The notes under the pieces were generated by a model, which was not told the DNA's origin, made no database searches, and was given only the letters and a program-made list of their open reading frames with translations. Positions 18,375-28,326 of a DNA stretch of 64,000 nucleotides are shown here, one piece after another. Each line of letters opens with the position of its first letter. Positions within the stretch are counted from its first letter, which is position 1. The position numbers and the translations under genes are program-made. The DNA comes from Ramlibacter lithotrophicus (GTDB taxonomy: Bacteria > Pseudomonadota > Gammaproteobacteria > Burkholderiales > Burkholderiaceae_C), in the NCBI RefSeq assembly GCF_012184415.1, contig NZ_VTOX01000003.1, positions 124,001-188,000 on the forward strand, in the 5' to 3' direction.

Positions 18375-19613
18375 TCAATCCGCCTGCTTGCGCAGGAACG
18401 CCGGGATCTCGAAGTCGTCCATGCCGCCGCTGGCCAGCGCGTCGACCCGTGCCGCCGCCTGCGTGCGGTTGGTGCGCCACACGCTCGGCACGGCCATCCC
18501 GGCGTAGTCGGCCTGCGTCACGATCGGCGCGACCGCGCCCGCCGCCGCGCCGGGGCCGGCGACCGCGTTGCTGATCGTGGGGATCTGGAACGGCACGTTG
18601 TCGGTGCCGGTGCGCAGCACCTGCAGCGGCGGGGCCGTGCGGCGCTGCTGGCCCTGGCGCGACAGGCCGGTGGCGACCACCGTGACCCGGATCTGGTCGC
18701 CCAGGTCATCGTCGTAGGCGGTGCCATAGATCACGTGCGCGTCCGGCGAAGCGTAGGCGCGGATGGTGTTCATCGCCAGCTTGGACTCCGAGAGCTTCAG
18801 CGAGCCCTTGGCGGCGGTGATCAGGACCAGCACCCCCTTGGCCCCCGACAGGTCGATGCCTTCCAGCAGCGGGCAGGCGACCGCCTGCTCCGCGGCGATG
18901 CGCGCGCGATCCGGTCCCGCCGCCAGCGCCGTGCCCATCATCGCCTTGCCCGGCTCGCCCATCACCGTGCGCACGTCCTCGAAGTCGACGTTCACGTGGC
19001 CGGGCACGTTGATGATTTCCGCGATGCCGCCGACGGCGTTCTTCAGCACGTCGTTGGCGTGCGCGAAGGCTTCGTCCTGGGTGACGTCGTCGCCCAGCAC
19101 CTCCAGCAGCTTCTCGTTCAGCACCACGATCAGCGAATCGACGTTGGCCTCGAGTTCGGCGAGGCCATTGTCGGCATTCGTCATGCGCCGGCCGCCTTCC
19201 CAGTCGAAGGGCTTGGTCACCACGCCCACGGTGAGGATGCCCATCTCCTTGGCCACGCGCGCGATCACCGGCGCCGCCCCGGTACCGGTGCCGCCGCCCA
19301 TGCCGGCCGTGATGAACAGCATGTGGGCGCCGTTGATGGCGGCGCGGATGTCCTCGACGGCCGCCTCGGCGGCCTCGCGGCCCTTCTCGGGCTTGCTGCC
19401 GGCGCCCAGGCCGCTTTGGCCGAGCTGGATGTTCTTGTGGGCCGAGGTGCGCGCGAGCGCCTGGGCGTCCGTGTTGGCGCAGATGAACTCCACCCCCTGA
19501 ACGGCGCGGCCGATCATGTGCTCCACGGCGTTGCCGCCGCCACCGCCGACGCCGATCACCTTGATCTGGGTGCCGAGGTGGAACTCTTCGACTTCGATCA
19601 TTTCGATGGTCAT
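18375..19613 (-). CDS. ftsZ: Cell division GTPase FtsZ
   Basis: 412 aa. Tubulin-like GTPase that forms the division ring. GTP-binding glycine loop [10 protein letters not shown] at about 106-115 and NADG/NVDFEDV motifs. The C-terminal peptide [14 protein letters not shown] binds FtsA/ZipA. The ATG is chosen because AGGAG lies seven bases upstream and the conserved N-terminus [20 protein letters not shown] follows. It is separated from ftsA by an unusually long repeat-bearing gap. Confidence 0.97.
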   Translation of the reverse strand: MTIEMIEVEEFHLGTQIKVIGVGGGGGNAVEHMIGRAVQGVEFICANTDAQALARTSAHKNIQLGQSGLGAGSKPEKGREAAEAAVEDIRAAINGAHMLFITAGMGGGTGTGAAPVIARVAKEMGILTVGVVTKPFDWEGGRRMTNADNGLAELEANVDSLIVVLNEKLLEVLGDDVTQDEAFAHANDVLKNAVGGIAEIINVPGHVNVDFEDVRTVMGEPGKAMMGTALAAGPDRARIAAEQAVACPLLEGIDLSGAKGVLVLITAAKGSLKLSESKLAMNTIRAYASPDAHVIYGTAYDDDLGDQIRVTVVATGLSRQGQQRRTAPPLQVLRTGTDNVPFQIPTISNAVAGPGAAAGAVAPIVTQADYAGMAVPSVWRTNRTQAAARVDALASGGMDDFEIPAFLRKQAD

Positions 19614-19668
19614 GATGCTCTCCTGATTTCGTTTGCAGTTGCCATTGATGCGATTGTTGTGATGACCT

Positions 19669-19800
19669 TCATGAACGCGCGAGCGGCGGATCGGTGCACC
19701 GACATCGTCGTTTGTGAACGCGGGCTTCCGGAAGCACGGTACGCAAGGGATCCGCAAAGGACGCAAAAGATCCCGTGAAGAAGGCGTCGTCGTTTCTCAT
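19669..19800 (-). CDS. Possible small ORF between ftsA and ftsZ (43 aa)
   Basis: Starts with ATG seven bases after AAGGA and reads 43 codons. The N-terminal part contains DDAFFTGSFASFAD; the tail is Cys/Arg-rich. Its 5' half is encoded by one arm of an inverted repeat, so it may be a by-product of the repeat rather than a gene. No function suggested. Confidence 0.25.
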   Translation of the reverse strand: MRNDDAFFTGSFASFADPLRTVLPEARVHKRRCRCTDPPLARS

Positions 19801-19851
19801 TCGGTTTCCTTTTGCGTCCTGTGCGTCACTTCCGCGTCCTCTGCGTCCGGC
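19747..19851. repeat. Inverted and degenerate GGACGCA repeats in the ftsA-ftsZ gap
   Basis: GCAAAGGACGCAAAAG (19754-19769) and its near-perfect inverse (19809-19824) match at 15 of 16 positions across a 39-nt loop. GGGATC/GATCCC (19747-19774) is nested with the first arm, and further GCGTCC/GCGTCA copies run to 19851. In RNA the arms would fold just upstream of ftsZ. It resembles a dispersed intergenic repeat element. Confidence 0.7.
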
Positions 19852-19859
19852 TGTGCGAC

Positions 19860-21089
19860 TCAGAAGTTCCCCACGATGAAATCCCGGAAGCGGCCAAACG
19901 CCGTCTTCATCGACCCGTTCTTCTGCGCCACCTTGAAGCCGCGCAGGCGCGCCAGCCGCGCTTCCTCGAGCAGTCCCATCACCGTCGCCGCGCGGGCCTG
20001 TGAAATCATGTCCGCCAGCGCGCCGCGGTACTTGGGCACGCCGCGCCGCACGGGCTTCAGGAAGATGTCCTCTCCCAGTTCGACCATGCCGGGCATCACC
20101 GCGCTGCCGCCCGTGATCACCACGCCCGACGACAGCACTTCCTCGTAGCCCGACTCGCGGATCACCTGCTGCACCAGCGAGAAGATCTCCTCGACGCGCG
20201 GCTCGATCACGCCGGCCAGCGCCTGGCGCGACAACATGCGGGGGCCGCGGTCGCCGAGTCCCGGCACTTCCACCTGCTGGTCGGGGTCGGCGAGCAGCTG
20301 CTTGGCATAGCCGCTCTCGACCTTGATGTCCTCGGCGTCCTTGGTCGGCGTGCGCAGCGCCATGGCGATGTCGCTGGTGATCAGGTCGCCGGCGATCGGG
20401 ATCACGGCGGTGTGCCGGATCGCGCCGTTGGTGAAGATCGCCACGTCGGTGGTGCCGGCGCCGATGTCGACCATCGCGACGCCCAGTTCCTTCTCGTCGT
20501 CGGTCAGCACCGACAGGCTGGAGGCCAGCGGGTTGAGCATCAGCTGCTCGACCTCGAGGCCGCAGCGCCGCACGCACTTGATGATGTTCTCGGCCGCGCT
20601 CTGGGCGCCGGTCACGATGTGCACCTTGGCCTCCAGCCGGATGCCGCTCATGCCGATCGGCTCCTTGACGTCCTGGCCGTCGATCACGAACTCCTGCGGC
20701 TCGACCAGCAGCAGGCGCTGGTCGGTCGAGATGTTGATCGCCCGGGCCGTCTCGACCACCCGCGCCACGTCGGCCGGCGTCACTTCCTTGTCCTTGACGG
20801 CGACCATGCCGCTGGAGTTGATGCCGCGGATGTGGCTGCCGGTGATTCCGGTGTAGACCCGCGTGATCTTGCAGTCGGCCATCAGCTCGGCTTCCTTCAG
20901 CGCCTGCTGGATGCTTTGCACCGTCGCGTCGATGTTGACGACAACCCCACGCTTCAGCCCGTTGGACGCGGCGACGCCGAGCCCCGCCAGCTTGAGCTCG
21001 CCGCCCGCCACCACCTCGCCGACCACCGCCATCACCTTGGCGGTGCCGATGTCCAGCCCCACCACCAGGTCCTTGTATTCCTTTGCCAT
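19860..21089 (-). CDS. ftsA: Cell division protein FtsA
   Basis: 409 aa, actin-like ATPase that tethers FtsZ to the inner membrane. Phosphate loops VGLDIGTAKV (residues about 9-18) and DIGAGTTDVAIF; adenosine motif SSGVVITGGSAVMPG. The C-terminal amphipathic tail is AFGRFRDFIVGNF. GAGGGG lies seven bases before the ATG. Follows ftsQ after a 14-base gap. Confidence 0.96.
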   Translation of the reverse strand: MAKEYKDLVVGLDIGTAKVMAVVGEVVAGGELKLAGLGVAASNGLKRGVVVNIDATVQSIQQALKEAELMADCKITRVYTGITGSHIRGINSSGMVAVKDKEVTPADVARVVETARAINISTDQRLLLVEPQEFVIDGQDVKEPIGMSGIRLEAKVHIVTGAQSAAENIIKCVRRCGLEVEQLMLNPLASSLSVLTDDEKELGVAMVDIGAGTTDVAIFTNGAIRHTAVIPIAGDLITSDIAMALRTPTKDAEDIKVESGYAKQLLADPDQQVEVPGLGDRGPRMLSRQALAGVIEPRVEEIFSLVQQVIRESGYEEVLSSGVVITGGSAVMPGMVELGEDIFLKPVRRGVPKYRGALADMISQARAATVMGLLEEARLARLRGFKVAQKNGSMKTAFGRFRDFIVGNF

Positions 21090-21103
21090 TCCCTCGCCCC
21101 TCT

Positions 21104-21883
21104 TTATTTCTTCGGCACTTCGGCCGTGGTCGCGACGCCGCGCAGGCGCAGCGCGTATCCGTCCGCGTGGCGCAGGTCTGCCGCCAGCAGCGCCTCCGGC
21201 GTGCGCCCGTACCGCGATGCCACCTGCGTCAGCGTCTGCGCGAAGCGCTGCGCACGCCCGGTCACCTCCTCGCGCGTGCCGCGGCCCAGCTCGATCGCCG
21301 CCCCTGTGTCCAGCTCCAGGTTCCAGCTGCCGCGCGTCGTCAGCGCCAGCCGGGCCACCGCCAGGTCGAGCGGCGCAAACAGCGGGACGAGCGCCTGGTA
21401 CATCGCCAGCACTTCGCGCGACTGACCGTCCGGTCCGGACAGTCGCGGCAGGTCGTCCGGCTCGACGTCGCCGGCGTTCGCCTCGAAGACTTCGCCGAAG
21501 CTGTTGACCATGCGGCTTTCGTGCTCGCCCCACAGCGCCACCGCCTGGTGCTCCTGCAACTGCACCCGCAGCCGGTTCGGGAATTCCCGCCGCACCACGG
21601 CCTGCCGCACCCACGGCGCCGCCTGGAACGCATCGCGCGCGGCCCTGAGGTTGACGGTGAAGAAGTTGCCGGCCAGGCGCGGCGCCACGTTGGCCCGCAG
21701 CGTGGCCGCGCTGTTGTGGCTGACGTCGCCTTCCACCGTGATCGCCGACACCGCGAACAAGGGGTGCCGCAGCGTCCACCACGCTGCCGCCGCGACCAGC
21801 ACGGCCAGGCCGATGGCGAACAGCGCCGTCGCGGCGATGTTCATCAGCCTGACGTCGGCGGGCATCGCGGCGGCGGTGCTCAT
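21104..21883 (-). CDS. ftsQ: Cell division protein FtsQ
   Basis: 259 aa bitopic inner-membrane protein: short cytoplasmic N-terminus, one membrane segment (about 17-36), then a periplasmic POTRA domain ([21 protein letters not shown]) and beta domain that recruit FtsL/FtsB. The ATG overlaps the ddl stop (ATGA). Confidence 0.93.
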   Translation of the reverse strand: MSTAAAMPADVRLMNIAATALFAIGLAVLVAAAAWWTLRHPLFAVSAITVEGDVSHNSAATLRANVAPRLAGNFFTVNLRAARDAFQAAPWVRQAVVRREFPNRLRVQLQEHQAVALWGEHESRMVNSFGEVFEANAGDVEPDDLPRLSGPDGQSREVLAMYQALVPLFAPLDLAVARLALTTRGSWNLELDTGAAIELGRGTREEVTGRAQRFAQTLTQVASRYGRTPEALLAADLRHADGYALRLRGVATTAEVPKK

Positions 21884-22848
21884 TTCGCGCGGACTCCCTT
21901 GTGCTGGTCCAGCGCCGCCGAGGCGAGCAGCTGCACGCACAGGTCCTCGTAACTGATGCCGGCCGCGCGGGCCGACATCGGCACCAGCGAATGGCCGGTC
22001 ATGCCGGGCGAGGTATTGAGCTCCAGCAGGGACGGCTTGCGCGTGGCGGCGTCGATCATCACGTCGACGCGGCCCCAGCCGCGGCAGCCGAGCACGCGGT
22101 AGGCCTTCAGCACGATCTCCTGGATCGCCTCCTCCTCACCGGCCGGCAGCCCGCACGGCACGAGGTACTTGGTGTCGTCGCTGAAGTACTTGTTCTGGTA
22201 GTCGTAGTTGCCCGAGGGCGCCACGATCCGGATCACCGGCAGCGCGCGCGCGTCCTCGCCACTGCCCAGCACCGGACAGGTGACCTCGTCGCCGCTGATG
22301 AACTGCTCGCACAGCACGTCGGCGTCGAGCGCCGCCGCCTGGTCGACGGCGTCGACCATCTCCGAATAGCCTTGAACCTTGGCGACGCCGATCGACGAGC
22401 CCTCCCGGGCCGGCTTGACGATCAGCGGCAGGCCCAGTTCGTCGGGAATGGCGACCACCTGCCCGCGGTCGAAGTGGCCGCGCCGCAGCAGCACGTATTT
22501 CGGCGTGGGCAGGCCCTCGGCGAGCCACACGCGCTTGGTCATGACCTTGTCGATGGCGATGCTGGACGCCATCACCCCGGAGCCGGTGTACGGAATCCCC
22601 ATCAGCTCGAGCGCGCCCTGCACCGTGCCGTCCTCGCCGAAGCGGCCATGCAGCGCGATGAAGCAGCGCTGGAAACCGCTCTGCTTCAGCTCGCCCAGGT
22701 CGCGCTCGGCGGGATCGAACGCATAGGCGTCGACGCCCCTGGACTGCAGCGCCTTGAGCACGCCGCTGCCCGACATGAGCGAGACCTCGCGCTCCGCCGA
22801 ATCCCCGCCCATGAGGACGGCGACCTTGCCGAAGTCATTCGGGTTCAT
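21880..22848 (-). CDS. ddl: D-alanine--D-alanine ligase
   Basis: 322 aa ATP-grasp enzyme making D-Ala-D-Ala for the pentapeptide. N-terminal [16 protein letters not shown]-grasp core with [11 protein letters not shown]; metal site GRVDVMID and [16 protein letters not shown]. The ATG overlaps the murC stop and the stop overlaps ftsQ, so it is translationally coupled on both sides. Confidence 0.96.
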   Translation of the reverse strand: MNPNDFGKVAVLMGGDSAEREVSLMSGSGVLKALQSRGVDAYAFDPAERDLGELKQSGFQRCFIALHGRFGEDGTVQGALELMGIPYTGSGVMASSIAIDKVMTKRVWLAEGLPTPKYVLLRRGHFDRGQVVAIPDELGLPLIVKPAREGSSIGVAKVQGYSEMVDAVDQAAALDADVLCEQFISGDEVTCPVLGSGEDARALPVIRIVAPSGNYDYQNKYFSDDTKYLVPCGLPAGEEEAIQEIVLKAYRVLGCRGWGRVDVMIDAATRKPSLLELNTSPGMTGHSLVPMSARAAGISYEDLCVQLLASAALDQHKGVRAK

Positions 22849-24257
22849 GCCGCACCTCCCAACTCCACCAGCTTCGCCGGAACGGCGCCGATCGAGCCGG
22901 CGCCCATGCACATCACCACGTCGCCGTCGCGCGCCAGTTCCAGGATCGCCCCGGGCATGGCCTCGATCGCGTCGACGAACACCGGCTCGGTCTTGCCCGC
23001 GACGCGGATCGCCCGCGCCAGCGAGCGGCCGTCCGCCGCGACGATCGGTTCCTCGCCGGCCGCGTACACCTCGGACAGCAGCAGCACGTCGGCGTGTCCC
23101 AGCACCTTCACGAAGTCCTCGAAGCAGTCGCGGGTGCGCGTGAAGCGGTGCGGCTGGAATGCCAGCACCAGCCGGCGCTGCGGGAAGGCGCCGCGAGCGG
23201 CCGCCACCGTGGCAGCGATCTCCACCGGGTGGTGGCCATAGTCCTCGATCACCGTGAAGCGGCCGCCGCCGTTCCCCGGCCGCACCGCGACCTCGCCGTA
23301 ACGCTGGAAGCGGCGCCCCACGCCCTTGAACTCGGCCAGCGCCTTGAGCAGCATGGCGTCCGGCACGTTCAGCTCGACGGCGATGGCGATCGCCGCCAGG
23401 GCGTTCAGCACGTTGTGCATGCCGGCGAGGTTCAGCACGACGTGCAGGTCCGGCAGCGTGACGCCGTTGCGGCGCTGCACGGTGAACCGCATCTGCCCGC
23501 CGTCCGCCCGGACGTCGACGGCCCGCACCTGCGCCTGCTCGGACAGGCCGTAACTGGTGATCGGGCACTGCACGTCGGGCACGATCTCGCGCACCGCCGG
23601 GTCGTCGATGCACAGGATCGCGGTGCCGTAGAACGGCATGCGGTGCAGGAAGTCGACGAAGGCCCGCTGCAGCCGCCGGAAGTCGTGGCCGTAGGTCTCC
23701 ATGTGGTCGGCGTCGATGTTGGTCACCACCGCCATCACCGGCATCAGGTTCAGGAACGACGCATCCGACTCGTCGGCCTCGACCACGATGTAGTCGCCGC
23801 TGCCCAGGCGCGCATTGGCCCCCGCGCTGTTCAGGCGGCCGCCGATCACGAACGTGGGATCCAGCCCGCCCTCGGCGAGCACGCTGGCCACCAGGCTGGT
23901 CGTGGTCGTCTTGCCGTGCGTGCCGGCAATGGCGATGCCCTGCTTCAGGCGCATCAGCTCGGCCAGCATGGTGGCGCGCGGCACCACCGGGATGTTGCGC
24001 TTGCGCGCGGCGACCACTTCCGGGTTGTCGGGCTGCACGGCCGTGGAGGTCACCACGGCGTCGGCGCCGACGATGTTCTTGGCTGCGTGGCCGACGCAGG
24101 TCTTGATGCCCAGCCCCTCCAGGCGCCGCAGCGTCGGGCTGTCGGCCAGGTCGGAACCGGAGATCAGGTAGCCCTGGTTGCGCAGGACCTCGGCGATGCC
24201 GGACATGCCGGCGCCGCCCACGCCGACGAAATGAATGTGCTTGATGGCGTGCTTCAC
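22845..24257 (-). CDS. murC: UDP-N-acetylmuramate--L-alanine ligase
   Basis: 470 aa. Adds L-Ala to UDP-MurNAc. Rossmann-like start [23 protein letters not shown] loop GTHGKTTTT (112-120), [10 protein letters not shown], and C-terminal DYGHHPVEI. The start is a GTG inside GTGTGA, with AAGGAGG four bases upstream. The first codons are duplicated twice upstream in tandem mini-ORFs (24254-24399). The stop overlaps ddl. Confidence 0.96.
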   Translation of the reverse strand: MKHAIKHIHFVGVGGAGMSGIAEVLRNQGYLISGSDLADSPTLRRLEGLGIKTCVGHAAKNIVGADAVVTSTAVQPDNPEVVAARKRNIPVVPRATMLAELMRLKQGIAIAGTHGKTTTTSLVASVLAEGGLDPTFVIGGRLNSAGANARLGSGDYIVVEADESDASFLNLMPVMAVVTNIDADHMETYGHDFRRLQRAFVDFLHRMPFYGTAILCIDDPAVREIVPDVQCPITSYGLSEQAQVRAVDVRADGGQMRFTVQRRNGVTLPDLHVVLNLAGMHNVLNALAAIAIAVELNVPDAMLLKALAEFKGVGRRFQRYGEVAVRPGNGGGRFTVIEDYGHHPVEIAATVAAARGAFPQRRLVLAFQPHRFTRTRDCFEDFVKVLGHADVLLLSEVYAAGEEPIVAADGRSLARAIRVAGKTEPVFVDAIEAMPGAILELARDGDVVMCMGAGSIGAVPAKLVELGGAA

Positions 24258-24328
24258 ACGGCCTCCTTCATTTCGGCGGCATTCCGAGTGCTCGACGAAA
24301 TGAGCATGTGCTTGATGGCGTGCTTCAC
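24254..24328 (-). CDS. Mini-ORF copy 2 before murC (24 aa)
   Basis: GTG start, reads [20 protein letters not shown] and stops at a TGA overlapping the murC GTG. Degenerate AAGGGGG precedes it and a strong AAGGAGG lies near its end for murC. Translation would be coupled to the copy before and to murC after. A product function is unlikely; a translational relay is possible. Confidence 0.35.
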   Translation of the reverse strand: MKHAIKHMLISSSTRNAAEMKEAV

Positions 24329-24399
24329 ACGGCCCCCTTCATTTCGGCGGCACTTCGAATGCTCGACGAAATGGATATGTGCTTGATGGCGTGCTTCAT
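24325..24399 (-). CDS. Mini-ORF copy 1 after murG (24 aa)
   Basis: ATG overlaps the murG stop (ATGA). It reads [20 protein letters not shown] and ends at a TGA overlapping the GTG of copy 2. The ATGA junction is the arrangement seen at most other junctions in this cluster, so this ATG may be the ancestral murC start. Confidence 0.35.
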   Translation of the reverse strand: MKHAIKHISISSSIRSAAEMKGAV

Positions 24400-25571
24400 G
24401 CCCGGCCCTCCCTTGCTTTGCCGCCAACCAGCGCCTCGCAGGCCGCGACCATGTCGGCCGTCGCCGTCGTCTTGCGCATGCCCCAGGCCGCCGCCGCCCG
24501 GCGGGCCAGCTCTTCGCGCGTCGTGGTTCGGATCAGGTCGGCCAGCCATTGCGGCGTCAGCTCCCGTTGCGGCACCAGCCAGCCTCCGCCCGCGTCCACC
24601 AGAAAGCGGGCGTTGGTGGTCTGGTGGTCGTCCACCGCGAACGGGAACGGAACGAAAACCGCGGCCGCCCCGACGGCCGCGATCTCGGTCACGGTGCTCG
24701 CGCCGGCGCGGCACACGATCAGGTCCGCCTCGGCGAACGCGGTTGCCGTGTCGTCGATGAACGGGGTGAGCTGCGCTTGCACGCCGGCCGCCGCATAGTT
24801 GGCGCGCAGCTCGTCGATCTGCTTCGCCCCGCTCTGGTGCAACACCTGTGGCCGCTCACCCGGCGCGAGCAGCGCCAGCGCCTTGGGCACCGCCTCGTTG
24901 AGGGCCTTCGCGCCGAGGCTGCCGCCGACGACCAGCAGCCGCAGCGGCCCGCTGCGCGCGGCGAAGCGCTGTGCCGGTTCGGCCTGCTTCAGGAACGCGG
25001 CCCGCAGTGGATTGCCGACCCATGTCGCGCGCCTGAGGACATCGGGGAACGCCGTGAACACCCGGTCGGCCACCCCCGCCAGCACGCGGTTGGCCATGCC
25101 CGCGACCGAATTCTGCTCGTGCAGCACCAGCGGCTTGCCGAGCAGGACGCTCATCATCCCGCCGGGAAAGGTGATGTAGCCACCCAGGCCGATGACGACG
25201 TCGGGCCGCACCCTGCGCACGACGGCGATGCTCTGCCAGAACGCCCGCAACAGGCGCAGCGGCAGGAACACCAGGGTCCTGAGGCCCTTGCCCCGCACGC
25301 CCGAGAAGTCCACCGTCTCCAGCGGGAAACCGCGCTGCGGCACCAGCTGGCTTTCCATGCTGCCGGGCGCGCCCAGCCAGTGCACGCGCCAGCCGCGTTC
25401 GCGCAGCGCTTCGGCGACGGCCAGGCCGGGGAAGATGTGGCCTCCAGTCCCGCCCGCCATCACGAGGGCTGTCGCCCTCGCGCTGGCGCTTGCCGTCGTG
25501 GGCTCCCCCCCACCCCGACCCTCTCCCTCGAGGGGGAGGGAGTCATGAGGGTGCACCATCGAGACGTTCAT
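24396..25571 (-). CDS. murG: Lipid II synthase MurG
   Basis: 391 aa GT28 glycosyltransferase that adds GlcNAc to lipid I at the inner membrane. [15 protein letters not shown], then [11 protein letters not shown] and the [12 protein letters not shown] motif; UDP-binding [10 protein letters not shown] and [15 protein letters not shown]. The start overlaps the ftsW stop. The first 36 or so residues (including [17 protein letters not shown]) precede the normal MurG start and are encoded by a palindromic repeat, making this copy longer at the N-terminus than usual. A start inside this region cannot be excluded. Confidence 0.94.
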   Translation of the reverse strand: MNVSMVHPHDSLPLEGEGRGGGEPTTASASARATALVMAGGTGGHIFPGLAVAEALRERGWRVHWLGAPGSMESQLVPQRGFPLETVDFSGVRGKGLRTLVFLPLRLLRAFWQSIAVVRRVRPDVVIGLGGYITFPGGMMSVLLGKPLVLHEQNSVAGMANRVLAGVADRVFTAFPDVLRRATWVGNPLRAAFLKQAEPAQRFAARSGPLRLLVVGGSLGAKALNEAVPKALALLAPGERPQVLHQSGAKQIDELRANYAAAGVQAQLTPFIDDTATAFAEADLIVCRAGASTVTEIAAVGAAAVFVPFPFAVDDHQTTNARFLVDAGGGWLVPQRELTPQWLADLIRTTTREELARRAAAAWGMRKTTATADMVAACEALVGGKAREGRA

Positions 25572-25596
25572 GCGCGGCCTCCTCGCATGAGGGTGC
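25519..25596. repeat. Palindromic repeat in the 5' end of murG with flanking direct repeats
   Basis: CCCTCTCCCTCGAGGGGGA with three following bases forms a near-perfect palindrome (25519-25540). CATGAGGGTGC occurs at 25544-25554 and again at 25586-25596, a direct repeat offset by 42 bases spanning the ftsW/murG junction. Palindromes of this CTCGAG-centred type are common dispersed repeats in GC-rich proteobacteria (recollection, not checked). Confidence 0.75.
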
Positions 25597-26812
25597 GGTT
25601 CTCGTTGTCGATCCGCAGCACGATCGCGATGGCGATCAGGTTCATCATGATCGCCGAGCCGCCGTAGCTCATGAGGGGCAGCGTGAGGCCCTTGGTCGGC
25701 AGTGCGCCGAGGTTCACGCCCATGTTGATGAAGGCCTGGAACCCGATCCAGATGCCGACGCCTTGCGCGACCAGCCCGGCGAACACGCGGTCCAGCGCGA
25801 TTGCCTGGCGGCCGATGTGCATGATGCGGCGCGTCATCCACAGGAACGCCACGATGATGGCGAGGACGCCGACCAGGCCGAATTCCTCGCCGATCACCGC
25901 CAGCAGGAAGTCAGTGTGGGCTTCGGGCAGCCAGTGCAGCTTCTCGACGCTGCCGCCCAGTCCCACGCCGAAAACCTCGCCGCGGCCGATCGCGATGAGC
26001 GAATGCGACAGCTGGTAGCCCTTGCCCAGCGCGTGCTTCTCGCTCCACGGATCGAGGTACGCGAAGATGCGCTCGCGCCGCCACTCGGAGGCGGCGATCA
26101 TCAGCACGAAGGCCACCACGATCACGGTGGCGATCAGGAAGAACATGCGGGCGTTGACGCCGCCCAGGAACAGGATGCCCATCGCGATCACCGCGATCAC
26201 CATGAACGCGCCCATGTCCGGCTCCGCCAGCAGCAGCATGCCGACGATGCCGACGGCGATCGCCATCGGCAGCACCGCGCGGAAGAAACGCTCCTTCACG
26301 TCCATCTTGCGGACCATGTAGTTGGCCGCGTACAGCAGCACCGTCAGCTTGGCCAGTTCGGACGGCTGGAAGCTGAGGCCGCCCACGCCGAGCCAGCGGC
26401 GGGCGCCGTTGACGCCCTTGCCGATGCCGGGAACCAGCACCACGGCCAGCAGCACGACCGACCCGACGAACAGCCATGGCGCCGCCTTTTCCCAGGTGGC
26501 GACGGGCACCTGGAAGGCCAGCACCGACACGAGGAACGCGACCGCCATGAAACCGGCATGGCGGAGCAGGAAGTGGCTGTGGCTGTAGCGCGCGAACTTG
26601 GGGTTGTCCGGCAGCGCGATGGACGCCGAATAGACCATCACCAGCCCGAACGCGAGCAGCGCCACCGTCACCCACAGCAACGCCTGGTCGAAGCCCTGCA
26701 CGCGGGTGGGGGCGGTGGCGCCGCCATACCGCGGCGAGCGCAGCGGAATGGCAGTGTCGCGCGCGCGGCCGGCCGCGCCGAACCAGCCAGACAGGCGCAT
26801 CAACGCGCTCAT
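25568..26812 (-). CDS. ftsW: Septal peptidoglycan glycosyltransferase FtsW
   Basis: 414 aa SEDS-family protein with about ten membrane segments, partner of FtsI in septal wall synthesis. The cytoplasmic N-terminus is about 45 residues. [14 protein letters not shown] and the C-terminal [17 protein letters not shown] are the FtsW signatures. Overlaps murD (ATGA at its start) and murG (ATGA at its end). Confidence 0.95.
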   Translation of the reverse strand: MSALMRLSGWFGAAGRARDTAIPLRSPRYGGATAPTRVQGFDQALLWVTVALLAFGLVMVYSASIALPDNPKFARYSHSHFLLRHAGFMAVAFLVSVLAFQVPVATWEKAAPWLFVGSVVLLAVVLVPGIGKGVNGARRWLGVGGLSFQPSELAKLTVLLYAANYMVRKMDVKERFFRAVLPMAIAVGIVGMLLLAEPDMGAFMVIAVIAMGILFLGGVNARMFFLIATVIVVAFVLMIAASEWRRERIFAYLDPWSEKHALGKGYQLSHSLIAIGRGEVFGVGLGGSVEKLHWLPEAHTDFLLAVIGEEFGLVGVLAIIVAFLWMTRRIMHIGRQAIALDRVFAGLVAQGVGIWIGFQAFINMGVNLGALPTKGLTLPLMSYGGSAIMMNLIAIAIVLRIDNENRTLMRGGRA

Positions 26813-28326
26813 GCGGCGCCCTCCAGCTGCTGGCCGGCAGCGTCGGCGATCGATTGCACGGCGGCCCGGAACACCTCGGCCCGATGCGGGTAGTTGCGGA
26901 ACATGTCGAAGCTGGCGCAGGCAGGCGACATCAGCACGGCATCGCCGGCATGTGCCCGCTGGGTGGCCAGCGCCACGGCTTCCTCCATGGTCACGGCCTC
27001 CAGCAGCGGCACGCCGGCCGGCTCGAGCACCGCCCGGATCAGCGGCGCGTCGCGGCCGATCAGCACCGCCGCGCGGGCGTGTCGCGCCACCGGCGCGGCC
27101 AGCGGCGAGAAGTCCTGTCCCTTGCCGTCGCCGCCGAGGATCACCACCAGCGAGCGTTCCGCGCCGAGGCCCTGCAGCGCGGCGACGGTGGCGCCGACGT
27201 TGGTTCCCTTGCTGTCGTCGAAGTATTCGACGCCGTCGATCACGCCGACCGACTCGACCCGGTGCGGCTCGCCCCGGTACTCCCGCAGTCCGTACAGCAT
27301 CGGTCCCAGCGGGCAGCCGGCGGCGCTCGCCAGCGCCAGAGCGGCCAGGGCGTTCACGGCGTTGTGGCGGCCGCGGATGCGCAGCGCGTCCGCCGGCATC
27401 AGGCGCTGGATGAACAGCTCGTCCTCGTCGTCACGGCGTTTCTTTTGCGTCTCGTCGGCGGGCAGCGCACGCACCAGCCAGGCCATGCCGTTGACGACTT
27501 CGATGCCCCAGTCGCCGGCGCGGCGCGGCGCCTCGGCGCCGAAGGTCTGGAACTCGCGCTGCTCCATCTTGCCGCCCTTGAGACGCACCGGCGGCGGCAA
27601 CATGTCCATCACCACGGCGTCGTCGCGATTGAGGATCATCAGCGCGCGCGAGCCGAAGACGCGCGCCTTGGCGGCGGCGTAGGCGGGCATCGTGCCGTGC
27701 CAGTCCAGGTGGTCCTGCGTCACGTTCAGCACCGTCGCCGCCGTCGGCTCGAAGCCTTGCGCGCAGTCCAGCTGAAAACTCGAAAGCTCCAGCACCCACA
27801 CCTGGGGCAACGCGCCCGCGGCCATCTTCTCGCGCAGCGTGTCGACCAGCGTCGGGCCGATGTTGCCGGCCACGGCGACCGCCTTGCCGGCGCGCTCGAT
27901 GAGCTGCCCGGTCAGGGCCGTCACGGTCGTCTTGCCGTTGGTGCCGGTCACCGCCAGCACCTGCGGGGCATACCCCGCCTCCTGCTTCAGCTGCGCCAGG
28001 GCGTCCGCGAACAGGCTCAGTTCGCCGCCGATGACGACGCCGCGGTCGCGCGCGGCGTCGCACACGGGCGCCACCTGTTGCGGCGTGAGGCCGGGACTGC
28101 GCAGCACCAGTTGCACGTCCGCCCCAGCCAGCGCCGCGTCGAACGGGCCTGCAACGAAGCGCGCCTGCGGGAGGTGTTCACGCAGGGCCGGCAGCTGCGG
28201 TGGCTCCTCGCGGGTGTCCGCCACGGTCACGCGCGCCCCGCGGCCGGCGCACCAGCGCGCCATCGCCAGTCCGGAGGCGCCGAGCCCCAGGACGAGGACA
28301 TGCTGGTCGTGGAGGTCGTTCGGCAT
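26809..28326 (-). CDS. murD: UDP-N-acetylmuramoylalanine--D-glutamate ligase
   Basis: 505 aa. Adds D-Glu to UDP-MurNAc-L-Ala. N-terminal [16 protein letters not shown] loop [12 protein letters not shown] near residue 125, [22 protein letters not shown] and the C-terminal [10 protein letters not shown]. An Arg/Lys/Asp-rich stretch ([11 protein letters not shown]) in the central domain makes it somewhat longer than the E. coli protein. TGATG junction with mraY. Confidence 0.96.
   Translation of the reverse strand: MPNDLHDQHVLVLGLGASGLAMARWCAGRGARVTVADTREEPPQLPALREHLPQARFVAGPFDAALAGADVQLVLRSPGLTPQQVAPVCDAARDRGVVIGGELSLFADALAQLKQEAGYAPQVLAVTGTNGKTTVTALTGQLIERAGKAVAVAGNIGPTLVDTLREKMAAGALPQVWVLELSSFQLDCAQGFEPTAATVLNVTQDHLDWHGTMPAYAAAKARVFGSRALMILNRDDAVVMDMLPPPVRLKGGKMEQREFQTFGAEAPRRAGDWGIEVVNGMAWLVRALPADETQKKRRDDEDELFIQRLMPADALRIRGRHNAVNALAALALASAAGCPLGPMLYGLREYRGEPHRVESVGVIDGVEYFDDSKGTNVGATVAALQGLGAERSLVVILGGDGKGQDFSPLAAPVARHARAAVLIGRDAPLIRAVLEPAGVPLLEAVTMEEAVALATQRAHAGDAVLMSPACASFDMFRNYPHRAEVFRAAVQSIADAAGQQLEGAA

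Larger units (their letters stand above)
24254..24399 (-). repeat. 71-bp tandem repeat of the murC start region
   Basis: Start-codon positions 24399, 24328 and 24257 are exactly 71 bases apart. Each unit begins with the codons for KHAIKH and shares CATTTCGTCG, followed in the two extra copies by a spacer ending GAAATGAAGG(A/G)GGCCGTGTGA. Because 71 is not a multiple of three, each extra copy ends at the TGA within the GTGTGA that starts the next. Confidence 0.9.

Noticed and set aside
24254..24399. murG-murC repeat considered as a CRISPR or phage attachment site
   Set aside because: Adjacent 71-bp units without unique spacers and built from the murC start codons; a tandem duplication.
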